64,000 bases of DNA from Chitinophaga sp. LS1 (GCF_034274695.1 NZ_CP128362.1:3970501-4034500), one strand, 5' to 3'; positions 1 to 9,486 are shown, counted from the first letter of the stretch. Notes: generated by a model from the letters alone, not told the origin. A program made the numbers and translations.

Positions 1-2
1 GA

Positions 3-101
3 GTGAGTTCATGCAGGGATGCTAAAAAGCAATTCCTGGAAAACTACAGGAAACCTTATCTGGAACAACAACAAATAAAAGATGGTGTACCTATAGTATA
101 A
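3..101 (+). CDS. C-terminal tail of a gene entering from the left
   Basis: Reading frame 3 is open from the window edge to a TAA at 99-101 and encodes about 32 residues ending in DGVPIV. The tail is charged and Gln/Lys-rich. It is followed after about 20 bases by a strong rho-independent terminator, which is where the end of a real transcript is expected. No family can be assigned from so few residues. The call rests on the open frame plus the terminator and could be wrong. Confidence 0.45.
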   Translation: MSSCRDAKKQFLENYRKPYLEQQQIKDGVPIV

Positions 102-122
102 TCATATAATTAAATTTAAAGC

Positions 123-154
123 AAAACCCGCTCATCGAGTGGGTTTTGTTTTTT
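123..154 (+). terminator. Rho-independent terminator
   Basis: A 10-bp stem (123-132 with 138-147, one G-T pair) with a 5-base loop is followed by a T-rich run. It ends the transcript entering from the left edge and separates it from the ThDP enzyme operon. Confidence 0.8.
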
Positions 155-307
155 ATAATCCTACCCGATTTTTTCAAACACCCCTAAACAATTGGAAGTG
201 AACAGTTGTTATTTCAGCAGTTAGCATACCGATACCCTATTTGTAATACCAAAATAAATTTTCCACAACAAGAAGCCCTTAAGAACCAAACTCCAAAATT
301 CCATTAT

Positions 308-2281
308 ATGACAACACAACAAATGGCTCAGGCTGCGCGCCAGGCCAGTGAAGATGTGATCGACCACGCGTTCGACCAGACCACACGCTGGACACGTGAC
401 TATGTATTCGATATCCTGAAAGATCTGGGTATCCATTACATTTTCGGTGTACCGGGCACCAATGAAATCCCAATTATTGATGGTACTTCTTACCCGGAGA
501 ATGAAGTGCGCTATATTGAGTGTCTTCATGAAAACATTGCCATTGGTGCGGCAATGGGATCCGCCCGGATGACAGGTAAACCAGGTGTATTGGTTGTTCA
601 CGTTACACCGGGTATTGCCCATAGTATAGGCAATTTGTTCAATGCTTACCGTTCTCAGGTGCCACTGGTGATCCTTTGTTGCCAGCAACAGAATGAACTG
701 GTCACCCAGGAACCGTTACTGGCATCAAATCTGGTAGACCTTGCCAGACAGTACACTAAATGGGCGCATGAAGTGCGTACCCCTGATGAAATTCCATTAG
801 TATTACAACGTGCATTTAAAGAAGCCATGGCGCCACCTAATGGCCCTGTATTCGTATCTATTCCATGGGATTTTACCATGGTGGCTATTGGAGATGAAGA
901 TAAGGTCAAAGGTGTGACCCGTATTTCCCCACATTTTACTGGAGATGATGCGTCTATCAAACAGGCTGCAGGTATTCTCGCGGCAGCTAAAAATCCAGTT
1001 ATAGTAGCCGGCGATGCAGTAGGGTATGCTGATGCCTGGACAGAATTGCAGGAACTGGCTGAACTGCTGGGAGCACCTGTCGTATTGCAAAGTTTTAGTA
1101 GCGTGGCTAATTTCCCTAATAATGACTATCACTGGCAGGGAGAACTACCCGGTAGTCAGGCGGGCGTACAGGGTGTGTTTAAAGATCATGATGTGGCATT
1201 CCTGGTTGGATTTGGGGCACAGGCACAGCTGGCTGTATATAAATATTCCGACGGACCACTATTCCCTCCTGCACTGAAACAGGTATACCTCACAAACAAT
1301 ACCTGGGATATTGCGAAGAACTATTACGGAGAATCAGCGATTTTCGGTGATATTAAAGCAACGCTGCCTATCCTGAATAGTTATATTAAACCAACTCCTC
1401 CCGCAGGTGCTGCCGCCAGAAATGAACGGATGCAGTTGTTGTCTGTAAAAAGAGCGGCCGACTGGGATAAATATCTGCTGGAAGCCATGGAGCAGGAAGA
1501 TATATGGTCTGTTGTAATCGCTAAAGCATTGAAAGAGGAAATTGAAGAAAGGAAACTGGTGGATAACTTCGTATATGTGCATGAAGCAGTATCCGATGGC
1601 GCTCCTTTTCAATATTATCTGCCATTCAGTAACAATGGTGCGAAACCGGTAAGCTATTACTGTGTAGCCGGAGGTTCATTAGGTTGGTCAATGCCGGCAT
1701 CTCTGGGCATTAAACTGGAAAATGCCTCCTCACAAGGTACAGGTACAAAACTGGTGATCAATGCAGTGGGAGATGGTTCTTCGTTATTCTATCCGCAGAC
1801 CTTCTGGACAGCTGCACATGAGCAACTACCTATTCTGTATATCATTACAAACAACCAGGAGTATCATACCCTGCAACTGGGTTTACAACAGGTAGTGGGT
1901 TCTTATGGCAGTGCACCCGGTTATGGCTGGAAACCCAAAACGATGGATCCTCCATACCTGCGTCTCGAAAGACCCAAACTTGATTTCGTATCACTGGCCA
2001 AAGCTTTTGGCGGTGAGAACGGAGAAATAGTGAAAACACCGGGAGCAGTGAAAGACGCGATCAGAAGAGGTATTGAGCATGTGCTCACGCAAACCACTTC
2101 TTATATCCTGGATATGAGAATCGCTGGCAATACGCCAACCGCTCCCACCACATCTGATACAATCACCGCATATTACAGCCAGCAACCGGTATTGGATTAT
2201 TTCCACCAGGATACAGTAAAAGCAAAACTGTTGTCTGTAGGTAATGCACATATACCATCCAACATTCCTTCAATCTTCTAA
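308..2281 (+). CDS. Thiamine diphosphate-dependent decarboxylase/acetolactate synthase-like enzyme
   Basis: This 657-residue protein has the three-domain layout of the ThDP decarboxylase/acetolactate synthase superfamily. The N-terminal PYR domain carries FGVPGTNEIP and the activating Glu in LHENIAIGAAMG (about residue 75). The C-terminal PP domain carries the metal/ThDP motif GDG (about 488-490) ending in NN about 26 residues later. An earlier in-frame start at 206 would add 34 residues that look non-conserved, so ATG 308 is preferred. The family includes benzoylformate, phenylpyruvate and indolepyruvate decarboxylases and carboligases; substrate cannot be read from the sequence. It lies 13 bp upstream of a flavin amine oxidase in the same operon. 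Inference: the oxidase makes a 2-oxo acid from an amino acid and this enzyme decarboxylates or ligates it. Confidence 0.85.
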   Translation: MTTQQMAQAARQASEDVIDHAFDQTTRWTRDYVFDILKDLGIHYIFGVPGTNEIPIIDGTSYPENEVRYIECLHENIAIGAAMGSARMTGKPGVLVVHVTPGIAHSIGNLFNAYRSQVPLVILCCQQQNELVTQEPLLASNLVDLARQYTKWAHEVRTPDEIPLVLQRAFKEAMAPPNGPVFVSIPWDFTMVAIGDEDKVKGVTRISPHFTGDDASIKQAAGILAAAKNPVIVAGDAVGYADAWTELQELAELLGAPVVLQSFSSVANFPNNDYHWQGELPGSQAGVQGVFKDHDVAFLVGFGAQAQLAVYKYSDGPLFPPALKQVYLTNNTWDIAKNYYGESAIFGDIKATLPILNSYIKPTPPAGAAARNERMQLLSVKRAADWDKYLLEAMEQEDIWSVVIAKALKEEIEERKLVDNFVYVHEAVSDGAPFQYYLPFSNNGAKPVSYYCVAGGSLGWSMPASLGIKLENASSQGTGTKLVINAVGDGSSLFYPQTFWTAAHEQLPILYIITNNQEYHTLQLGLQQVVGSYGSAPGYGWKPKTMDPPYLRLERPKLDFVSLAKAFGGENGEIVKTPGAVKDAIRRGIEHVLTQTTSYILDMRIAGNTPTAPTTSDTITAYYSQQPVLDYFHQDTVKAKLLSVGNAHIPSNIPSIF

Positions 2282-2294
2282 AACCATTAACCTT

Positions 2295-3965
2295 ATGGCA
2301 AACGAACAAATCGATATCGCTATCGTAGGTGGCGGTGTTTCCGGTGTATATAGCGCCTGGAAACTGAAAAAGCAATTCCCTGATCAGAGGATCGTTGTAT
2401 TCGAAGGCAGCGATCATATAGGAGGACGTTTACTATCAGTAAAACCACCTGAAATACCTAATATGACAGCAGAACTGGGTGGTATGCGTATCCTGGAAAA
2501 TACCCAGCACCTGATCGTAAACCTGATTGATACCCTCAATGGAGAATTACCACCTGCGGAAAAGATCACACTCTATGATTTTCCGGTAGATGAACCTCAG
2601 AATCTGGCATACCTGCGTGGTGAATACCTGCGTTTGGTTGACTTTGCAACAAGGCCTGATAAAGTACCTTACAATATGTCATTCCTGGAAAAAGGAAATG
2701 GTCCGGGTGCAATCATAGTGAACGCCATTGAACAGATAGTACCGGGTATCACAAATCCAGATCTGAAGGAAGAAGAACGTCGTGAAATGACAAAGGAAGC
2801 GTATTTTGATGGAGTACCTTTATACCAGTGGGGTTTCTGGAATCTGCTGTACAGGGTGATCAGCAGTGAAGGTTACCAGTTCAGTATGGATGCTGGTGGT
2901 TATGATTCTACACTGGTGAACTGGAATGCAAGTGATGCTATTCCCTGGTACCTATCAGACTTTGGTATGACGCCAAAATATAAAGGCTTTACCAATGGTT
3001 TCCAACAGGTGCCTATTGCGTTGGCAGAGCTGTTTGAAAAAGATAAAGGAGAAGTACGTCTGGAACGAAAACTCCGTGGATTTGAATATACAAACGGACA
3101 GTTTACACTCAATTTTAATGATGGACAAACTATTACTGCTGGAAAACTGATACTGGCTATGCCGCGTCGTGCCCTGGATCTGCTACAGCCTGAAAGTCCA
3201 CTGTTACAACAGATCCAGCCATTGATCAAAAGTGTGACACCAAGACCACTGTTTAAACTCTTCACTACTTATGCAAATCCATGGTGGAGAATAGCTGGGT
3301 TTACTGATGCGAATGGTAAATTCGTTCCGGTACAATCAGGTCGTTCTGTAACTGACCTGCCTGTAAGACAAACATACTACTGGCCAAACAGTGATGGTAC
3401 ACCAGCTGTGAATGGCAGAGCGATGTTGCTGGCTAGTTATGATGATGGTAATAATATTGGTTTCTGGGATGGATTAAGACCTCAACGGTCTGAGGGCTGG
3501 AAGGCTGGCCGTTCGCATTCAAAGGTGGTAGATCCATTTATCGGAGATGATGATAAAAATGAAAAGTCTGCATTACCAGCACAAGGACGGCTGAATCAGA
3601 CATGGGATGAATACCAGGCACCCCGTCGTATGGTGGATGAAATAGCCCGACAGTTGCAACAGATGCATGGATTGGATTATACGCCACTGGTGAAGAGTGC
3701 TGCTTTCCGTGATTGGGGTGAAGATCCATATGGTGGTGGATGGAATAGCTGGAATATCGGAGTGAAGAGCTGGGAGGTAAAGGACCAGATCACTAATCCG
3801 ATAGCAGGCACACCATTATACATTTGTGGAGAAGCGTATTCTGATGGACAGGGATGGGTGGAAGGAGCATTGCAGACAGCGGAGATCATGTTGGGAAAAT
3901 TTTTGCAGGCGCCAGTATCAAGTGCTAAGCAAACGAGTCATGTAAGTGAGCTGCAACCCAGCTGA
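2295..3965 (+). CDS. Flavin-containing amine oxidase / L-amino-acid oxidase-like protein
   Basis: This 556-residue protein opens with a Rossmann FAD-binding motif (IAIVGGGVSGVYSAWKL, about residues 5-21), followed by the acidic FAD-ribose residue and IGGRL. The ELGGMRI motif is typical of monoamine/L-amino-acid oxidases. A C-terminal FAD-closing segment reads LYICGEAYSDGQGWVEGAL. The ATG at 2295 is chosen because the earlier start at 2244 overlaps the upstream gene and gives a non-family leader. No signal peptide is seen, so it is probably cytoplasmic. It is the second gene of a two-gene operon that ends at a strong terminator. The likely reaction is FAD-dependent oxidation of an amine or amino acid to imine/2-oxo product plus H2O2; the exact substrate is unknown. 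Confidence 0.85.
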   Translation: MANEQIDIAIVGGGVSGVYSAWKLKKQFPDQRIVVFEGSDHIGGRLLSVKPPEIPNMTAELGGMRILENTQHLIVNLIDTLNGELPPAEKITLYDFPVDEPQNLAYLRGEYLRLVDFATRPDKVPYNMSFLEKGNGPGAIIVNAIEQIVPGITNPDLKEEERREMTKEAYFDGVPLYQWGFWNLLYRVISSEGYQFSMDAGGYDSTLVNWNASDAIPWYLSDFGMTPKYKGFTNGFQQVPIALAELFEKDKGEVRLERKLRGFEYTNGQFTLNFNDGQTITAGKLILAMPRRALDLLQPESPLLQQIQPLIKSVTPRPLFKLFTTYANPWWRIAGFTDANGKFVPVQSGRSVTDLPVRQTYYWPNSDGTPAVNGRAMLLASYDDGNNIGFWDGLRPQRSEGWKAGRSHSKVVDPFIGDDDKNEKSALPAQGRLNQTWDEYQAPRRMVDEIARQLQQMHGLDYTPLVKSAAFRDWGEDPYGGGWNSWNIGVKSWEVKDQITNPIAGTPLYICGEAYSDGQGWVEGALQTAEIMLGKFLQAPVSSAKQTSHVSELQPS

Positions 3966-3981
3966 TAAGAGATTATATTCT

Positions 3982-4022
3982 AACGGCAAAGCAGGTATTA
4001 ATCTGCTTTGCCGTTATTTTTT
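3982..4022 (+). terminator. Rho-independent terminator of the ThDP/amine oxidase operon
   Basis: A perfect 13-bp stem (3982-3994 with 4003-4015) with an 8-base loop is followed by TATTTTTT. It lies 16 bp after the stop codon of the amine oxidase gene. Confidence 0.9.
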
Positions 4023-4069
4023 AAGTTTCAGGGGGAGTTGTTTTTTATTTTTATCCTGTGAACTAGGTA

Positions 4070-5842
4070 TTAAGCTGCATCAATAGCCCCGAATGCTTTA
4101 TCTATCAACAGATCCATCCACCTGTTTACCTGCACAGGACTATATTCAGCAGAACACTGTAAACGATTTACTATCATTGCATCCGGCATTATCTTCAATA
4201 AACCTATAGTACACCCGGCATTGTCGGGTAAAAAGACAAGTAATTGACTCTTATTCTGCACACTCATATCAGCAAGATTCATCAGATCTGAAGTATGCTT
4301 TCTAAAATTCGTATTGTATGCAATTGTACTGATCACTGCCCATGGCTTATATAGTTCAGTCATTTCCCTGACTGTCAGGTAATCTATTTGATCTTGCCCA
4401 TGCATTGAAACCATCTGATAAGGAATTGCTCTCGATCTGCAACATGTAGCAAAGGCGTTTGATATATCAGTATCAGATTCAATTATTAAAACAGGTGCTA
4501 CCGGCTCATCATCCATTTCATCGTCGAAACCGGAAAGCACTAATTCGGATTGATATTGTAATAAAAACCGGTCTGCTCTTTTCCAGAAACCTGGCTTATT
4601 CAATAATGGTATATCATAGTTATGCCCTTTAATTAGACCTTTCATCATCGTACTTAAGGCTGTAGGTCTTAGTGTATTATTGCTTATATCAAAAACCCCT
4701 GATTCATAAAAATGATCATTCCGGGTCACAAGGCTATTCCAGTCAAATGAACCTAAAAGTGACCAAACAGTGATTGCCTTTATATCAATACCTTCAGTAT
4801 ATAATTGCTGCGCAGTTTCCCAGCATTCTTTTAACCAGCGTAACTGTTCTTCTCTATGGCCTCCCAGATGTACCTCTGTTATCGCAATTGGTAGCCCATA
4901 TCTGTTCCAAACCTCTTTTAATAATGAGTAGAGCTGGCAGGAGTCGATATCAGGTACCCTTAAAGCTTCCACATCTGCATAGCGCTGGTAGGAGTTACCA
5001 CCATGAAAGTGATCCGGATATAGACTAAGATTTTCATCCAGAAATCTGTTGCTGGTAAGGTAATGATTGATCCCTATTATTTCCGGCAGGCATATATTAT
5101 CAGTAAACCAGGTTAAGGTGTCCGGGAGAATATTATAGGATAAAAGTTCATCCCACATGGGATGGTTTTCGTCCACTTTCCCGCATAACAGATCAAAGCT
5201 CAACCATCGTCTGTCATTTTCAAACGCTGCCTGATAGGCAAGTATGGGGGTACTATAAATTTTGCAGAGATCTTCTGTTTGCACCAATTTTGCATCTGGT
5301 ATTGTTCTCCTGATGGCCTGCATGGAAAGTACAATGGCCTTACATTGGTTGATCAATGCGATGGAAAATATATTATTATCATGCCCATGAGGATACCAGT
5401 GACCATACAAACCACTAAATCTTGCAGTAGTTAAAGGTTCATTCACTGGTGTGTAATATTTAATCCACGGATACCTTGCTGCAAAGGCAGTTGCATATGC
5501 AGCCAGTTTAACCGGAAATTCAGGGTCTGTTAGATCTGTGTGTATCGGGCCACTGCCATGGTGCACGAACCCGATGATGGGACAAATTCCTAATTGACGC
5601 AATCTGTTCAGACGTTCATCTGCCCAGCTCCAGTCGGCGTCTTCCAGTTTACCCGGGGCTATCTGCTCCCATAAAATAGGGTACCTGATTGTTTTAATAC
5701 CTAATGCTGCAAATTTATCCAGGTCATCCAGTCTTTTTAAATGGCCACTTTTCTCCAGTTGCTGATGATAGACATTTCCGATACGATTAATAGTACATTC
5801 AATTCCGGCCCATATTTCCGGACCTGTATTATTGTGTTTCAT
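4070..5842 (-). CDS. GH1-like glycosidase domain fused to a degenerate C-terminal domain
   Basis: The protein has 590 residues. Residues 1-410 form a TIM-barrel similar to GH1 (clan GH-A): the acid/base Glu is in TPVNEP (E135) and the putative nucleophile Glu in ITEVHLG (E323). From about 435 to the end there is a short Rossmann-like segment starting APVLIIESD that resembles part of an RmlD/dTDP-4-dehydrorhamnose reductase-like domain, but it lacks a clear GxxGxxG. No signal peptide is visible, so it is likely cytoplasmic. It is the third gene of an operon with a glycosyltransferase and UDP-galactopyranose mutase, 8 bp after glf. This context suggests surface-glycan or glycoconjugate assembly rather than catabolism. 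Family similarity is clear; the role is inference. Confidence 0.7.
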   Translation of the reverse strand: MKHNNTGPEIWAGIECTINRIGNVYHQQLEKSGHLKRLDDLDKFAALGIKTIRYPILWEQIAPGKLEDADWSWADERLNRLRQLGICPIIGFVHHGSGPIHTDLTDPEFPVKLAAYATAFAARYPWIKYYTPVNEPLTTARFSGLYGHWYPHGHDNNIFSIALINQCKAIVLSMQAIRRTIPDAKLVQTEDLCKIYSTPILAYQAAFENDRRWLSFDLLCGKVDENHPMWDELLSYNILPDTLTWFTDNICLPEIIGINHYLTSNRFLDENLSLYPDHFHGGNSYQRYADVEALRVPDIDSCQLYSLLKEVWNRYGLPIAITEVHLGGHREEQLRWLKECWETAQQLYTEGIDIKAITVWSLLGSFDWNSLVTRNDHFYESGVFDISNNTLRPTALSTMMKGLIKGHNYDIPLLNKPGFWKRADRFLLQYQSELVLSGFDDEMDDEPVAPVLIIESDTDISNAFATCCRSRAIPYQMVSMHGQDQIDYLTVREMTELYKPWAVISTIAYNTNFRKHTSDLMNLADMSVQNKSQLLVFLPDNAGCTIGLLKIMPDAMIVNRLQCSAEYSPVQVNRWMDLLIDKAFGAIDAA

Positions 5843-5850
5843 TATCTGGT

Positions 5851-6981
5851 TTATGGTAATGTCTCTGCAATCGCCTCCCTTATCAGAGAATCATTGGTGA
5901 TAAGCTTTTTGTAAAGCGTGAGGGCCTGTGCTACTACCTGATCCATATTGTAATAACGATACGTTCCTAATCTGCCTGCAAAATGTACATCGGGAACTTC
6001 TTTGGCCAAAGCTGCATACTTACGATATAGTTCCTGGTTTTCTGATTTTGGAACAGGGTAGAACGGATCTCCATCCCAGCATGGATATTCGTAAGTAATA
6101 GAAGTTTGGGCATGTACCTGGCCGGTTAGATGTTTATACTCGGTGATACGTGTATATTCCTGCTCATTTGGATAGTTTACGACTGCTACACTTTGCATAG
6201 CTGGCTGGTCCAGTGTCTGATGTTTAAACTTTAATGAACGATATGGTAGCTTACCATAGCAATAATCAAAGTATTCGTCAATAGGTCCTGTAAAGATCAG
6301 CTGTTTATATACAATGGCATCCTTGATATCATGATAGTCGGTTTGTAACATGATATTGATATTAGGATGCGTCAGCATATTTTCAAACATACGGGTATAT
6401 CCATGTAATGGCATTACCTGAAACGAGTCTGAAAAATATCTATCGTCCCGGTTTGTGCGAACGGGAATCCGGGAAGTTACCATGGCACTTAATTCTGAAG
6501 GATCGGCATCCCATTGCTTGCGGGTATATCCACGGAAAAATTTCTCATACAGATCTCTTCCAATCTGGCTCACTATCACATCTTCAGAGGTATTAATGAT
6601 ATCAACATCTTCTGCTTTTTCAGCGAAGTAGGTAACAAGTTCTTCACTGGTGAGGTTGAGATTATATAGTCGGTTTACAGTATCCAGATTAATGGGCATA
6701 GGTAGTAATTGGCCATCTACAGCAGTTAAAACCCTGTGCTCATAACTCCGCCATTTTGTAAAATCAGATAAATATTTAAATATATCCGGGGAATTAGTAT
6801 GGAAAATATGAGGTCCGTATTTATGAATAAGTATACCTGCATCGTCGTAATAATCATATGCATTCCCGCCTATATGATTTCGTTTATCGATCAATAAAAC
6901 TTTCTTATTACCATCATTAGCGAGCCTTTCAGCAAGTACACTTCCTGCAAAGCCGGCACCGATTATCACATAATCATACAT
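5851..6981 (-). CDS. glf: UDP-galactopyranose mutase
   Basis: The 376 residues match the family length. The protein starts with an FAD-binding Rossmann motif (YVIIGAGFAGSVLAERLA) and has the family hallmarks IDKRNHIGGNAYD, YGPHIFHT and the C-terminal GRLGTYRYYNMDQ segment. The enzyme converts UDP-galactopyranose to UDP-galactofuranose, the precursor of galactofuranose in surface glycans. Its start overlaps the upstream glycosyltransferase by 8 bp, and the GH1-like gene follows after 8 bp, so the three are almost certainly co-transcribed and translationally coupled. Confidence 0.96.
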   Translation of the reverse strand: MYDYVIIGAGFAGSVLAERLANDGNKKVLLIDKRNHIGGNAYDYYDDAGILIHKYGPHIFHTNSPDIFKYLSDFTKWRSYEHRVLTAVDGQLLPMPINLDTVNRLYNLNLTSEELVTYFAEKAEDVDIINTSEDVIVSQIGRDLYEKFFRGYTRKQWDADPSELSAMVTSRIPVRTNRDDRYFSDSFQVMPLHGYTRMFENMLTHPNINIMLQTDYHDIKDAIVYKQLIFTGPIDEYFDYCYGKLPYRSLKFKHQTLDQPAMQSVAVVNYPNEQEYTRITEYKHLTGQVHAQTSITYEYPCWDGDPFYPVPKSENQELYRKYAALAKEVPDVHFAGRLGTYRYYNMDQVVAQALTLYKKLITNDSLIREAIAETLP

Positions 6982-8140
6982 ATATTTTAGTGTTTTTAGA
7001 ATGAGCCTCTTGGTTACCTTTAATTAAGTCAATGCCGATCAATGTGGCCATTTTTTTCCAGGTAAGATCCCATGAATTAGCAGCCAGATTTGCATCAACA
7101 GCTTTTTTCCATTTTTGATTGTTTGGGTTATCCATAGCTTTTTGAATGGCTACTATAAAAGTTTCTGCACTGGTAGCTATCTGTACAAGGTCTTTTACTC
7201 CATATGCTTTAACTACATCTGCAATTGGGGTAGATACAACTGGTTTGCCTGCTGCCAGATACTCAGGCGTTTTCGTAGGACTAATAAACCGGGTTGATTC
7301 ATTGAGTGCGAATAAGATTAATGCGACTTCCCAATTGCTAATATATGTTGGCAGCTGATCGTATGTCTTCATGCCCAGGTAGTGAATATTTGCATTATTG
7401 GGTAATGAAGCCGGATCGATTTTAACGATTGGTCCCAGCATAATAAAATGCCAGTGTGGCCTTTTATTAGCCATTTTCTTCAATAGTGAGATGTCAAATC
7501 TTTCATCTATGACACCGAAGAAGCCCATTCTTGGAAATGGGATATCACGCTGATCCTCGGGATCGGGAAGGGAAGACCGTGCTGATGAAAAGTGCTGAAA
7601 GTCTATGCTACTTGGAAATAAAAACACAGAATCATGCTGATTACGTTTGATCTGAAAAAGACTATCTCCGCCTGTAAAAACCATGTCGCACCGGTTTAGT
7701 AATTCATGTTCCCGTTGTTTTAGCTCCGGTGGTGAAAACTTAAAAGCAGACAATTCATCCATGCAATCAAAAATCATTTTTTCAGGTTGCAGGTTACGGC
7801 TATAATTCATGGCCATAGGAGTATAGTACCAACTAATAAATCTGGTTATTTGGTACGTTTTCATTAATTGCTCGATGAGTCCCGTTATGATATTTTTCTC
7901 TTCTTTAATTAAGTTTTCAGGTAAGTGTGGTGTGACAATCCAGAGATTTTCATCAATGTTATTCACCTGAAGAAAAGGGATCTCTACGTTATCAATTACA
8001 TATTCTTCTACATAAAATACGCGCATATATCCGGTAAATCTCGTCATTAGATGTTGTGGCCGCTGGAATACGAAATTCCAGCGCAGATGTGAAAAGCAAA
8101 TTAAGTCAGCCTTTGGCTGTCTATTTGGTAAATTATTCAT
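6974..8140 (-). CDS. Glycosyltransferase, group 1 (GT-B fold)
   Basis: A 388-residue protein with the start typical of a GT-B family found next to glf: DLICFSHLRWNFVFQRPQHL. The C-terminal half carries the nucleotide-sugar binding region (SPTKTPEYLAAGKPVVSTPI, about residues 300-320). There is no signal peptide or membrane span; it is probably a peripheral cytoplasmic enzyme. It leads the operon GT-glf-GH1-like. Because UDP-Galf is made by the next gene, a galactofuranosyltransferase role is attractive, but that is inferred from context only. Confidence 0.85.
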   Translation of the reverse strand: MNNLPNRQPKADLICFSHLRWNFVFQRPQHLMTRFTGYMRVFYVEEYVIDNVEIPFLQVNNIDENLWIVTPHLPENLIKEEKNIITGLIEQLMKTYQITRFISWYYTPMAMNYSRNLQPEKMIFDCMDELSAFKFSPPELKQREHELLNRCDMVFTGGDSLFQIKRNQHDSVFLFPSSIDFQHFSSARSSLPDPEDQRDIPFPRMGFFGVIDERFDISLLKKMANKRPHWHFIMLGPIVKIDPASLPNNANIHYLGMKTYDQLPTYISNWEVALILFALNESTRFISPTKTPEYLAAGKPVVSTPIADVVKAYGVKDLVQIATSAETFIVAIQKAMDNPNNQKWKKAVDANLAANSWDLTWKKMATLIGIDLIKGNQEAHSKNTKIYV

Positions 8141-8464
8141 ACGTAATTATTTATAATGATAGTGTTCCTGGAGACTCGTGAAGGCGTGAAATAAGAAAAA
8201 TTATGTTTTAGCACTTACATAGTTAAAAGGACATATCCAAAAAATATACCCGGTTTAAGCTACAGTGATTATTTTAAAGCATTAGTTTGATAGGCGTGCA
8301 TTTACAGGAAGTGAGAGAAAATGGCGCAGGACTGAATAAATCCCTGAATTCCCGTTTTGGGCAATAATAACAGCGACATTACTGCGAAATGTATCTATAT
8401 AAAAATATAATTGACCCCTGTTTTATTTGCCAGGTTGTCTATAGGCAGGCTTCTTCACTGACTG

Positions 8465-8503
8465 GTTCCCCATTATTCTGAGTGTAAGTAATAATGGGGG
8501 AAC
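8465..8503. repeat. Hairpin in the intergenic region 8141-8548
   Basis: Arms at 8465-8477 and 8490-8503 pair over 13 bp with a single bulge around a 12-base loop. There is no T-run on either side, so it is not a classical terminator. It lies between the divergent glycosyltransferase operon and a short plus-strand ORF. I see no other gene in 8141-8548. Confidence 0.5.
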
Positions 8504-8548
8504 GATATTGGGGGCATTATATATAAGTTCACAATAAATTTTATACTT

Positions 8549-8749
8549 ATGTTTTACCAGAAAAAGGACTTTAGATTGCATAGAATGCCATCGCGATCTG
8601 TTGCCATTGCTATTGAATTGCCTGAAAGGTATAGGGGGAGCATTGGACCATATGCTGACGTAATAAGATATTTTGATAGGGTGTTATTGCCTGCCATCTT
8701 TTTGCGGATAAATACTATATGCTCTTTTGCATCGAAAGGGAGAATTTAA
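8549..8749 (+). CDS. Possible small protein, 66 residues
   Basis: A short basic ORF (MFYQKKDFRLHRMPSRS...) with no recognisable motif. The only support is its position: it follows a hairpin at 8465-8503 and is itself followed 31 bp later by a terminator-like hairpin (8781-8816). It could equally be a chance ORF in a non-coding transcript. Confidence 0.2.
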   Translation: MFYQKKDFRLHRMPSRSVAIAIELPERYRGSIGPYADVIRYFDRVLLPAIFLRINTICSFASKGRI

Positions 8750-8780
8750 TTACTGAGGATATAGCAATTCTTAGTAGAAG

Positions 8781-8816
8781 AAAAAGAGGCCGGAATTATT
8801 TCTGGTTTCTTTTTTT
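8781..8816 (+). terminator. Terminator-like hairpin, possibly bidirectional
   Basis: A 15-bp stem (8781-8795 with 8800-8814, several G-T pairs) with a 4-base loop is followed by T residues on the plus strand. The 5' arm begins with five A, so it could also end minus-strand transcripts from the DUF892 gene that stops at 8908. Confidence 0.6.
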
Positions 8817-8907
8817 ATAATTGGTTTATCAGGAGCAAAAAAGAAGCCTGTACCATTGTTTGATACAAGCTCCGGGAGTAACGCTATATTTTATAAAATA
8901 ATGTTCC

Positions 8908-9486
8908 TTATTCTTCGCTGGCAGTTTCGTTAATACTTGCTTCTGCTATTTCAGTCAGTGCAACGTCTGTCGCTTTTTCATTTTCCAACGTCTGTTGTAA
9001 TAAATCTTCGACATCTGTATTACCCATGTTCTGAGCGAAAGCTCTTAGTGTTCCATAAGTAGCAATCTCATAGTGTTCTACTTTTTGCGCTGCGAGAATC
9101 AGACCCGCATCTCTGATCATAGTATCCTTATCGGTATCATCAATTATTGAATTTGCTTCAGCTAAGAGGCCTTCCATTGCATCACATTTTTTCGTCGCTG
9201 GTTTTTCTCCTAATAGGCTAAATACCTGTTCCAATGTTTCGATGTGAGTTTGTGTCTCTTGTGTATGCTTTTCGAATGCACTAGCCAATTCAGTACTGGT
9301 AGCTGCTTTTTTCATTTTAGGTAAAGCTTTTACAAGATGTTTTTCTGCCCAGTAAATATCTTTTAGTTCGTCAACAAAGAATTTATGGAATTCGTTATTT
9401 CCCATTTTTTCATTTTTGCCGGTAGACTTTGCTAAGGACTTATTGTCTTTTTCAGTTGTAGGTTTTCCACCTGTGGTATTTGCCAT
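8908..9486 (-). CDS. DUF892/YciF-type ferritin-like protein
   Basis: The protein has 192 residues from ATG 9486; a start 13 codons earlier is possible but gives a less natural leader. The N-terminal 35 residues are polar, Lys/Thr-rich and probably disordered. The rest is the DUF892 ferritin-like bundle: FFVDELKDIYWAEKHLVKAL, then KHTQETQTHIETLEQVF, then AAQKVEHYEIATYGTLRAFA, with metal-ligand-type Glu/His in each helix. The family (YciE/YciF) is stress-induced in enterobacteria; iron or oxidative-stress roles are proposed but not proven. It stands alone on the minus strand. Confidence 0.87.
   Translation of the reverse strand: MANTTGGKPTTEKDNKSLAKSTGKNEKMGNNEFHKFFVDELKDIYWAEKHLVKALPKMKKAATSTELASAFEKHTQETQTHIETLEQVFSLLGEKPATKKCDAMEGLLAEANSIIDDTDKDTMIRDAGLILAAQKVEHYEIATYGTLRAFAQNMGNTDVEDLLQQTLENEKATDVALTEIAEASINETASEE

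Noticed and set aside
206..307. N-terminal extension of the ThDP enzyme
   Set aside because: The 34 added residues have no family character; ATG 308 gives a normal start.
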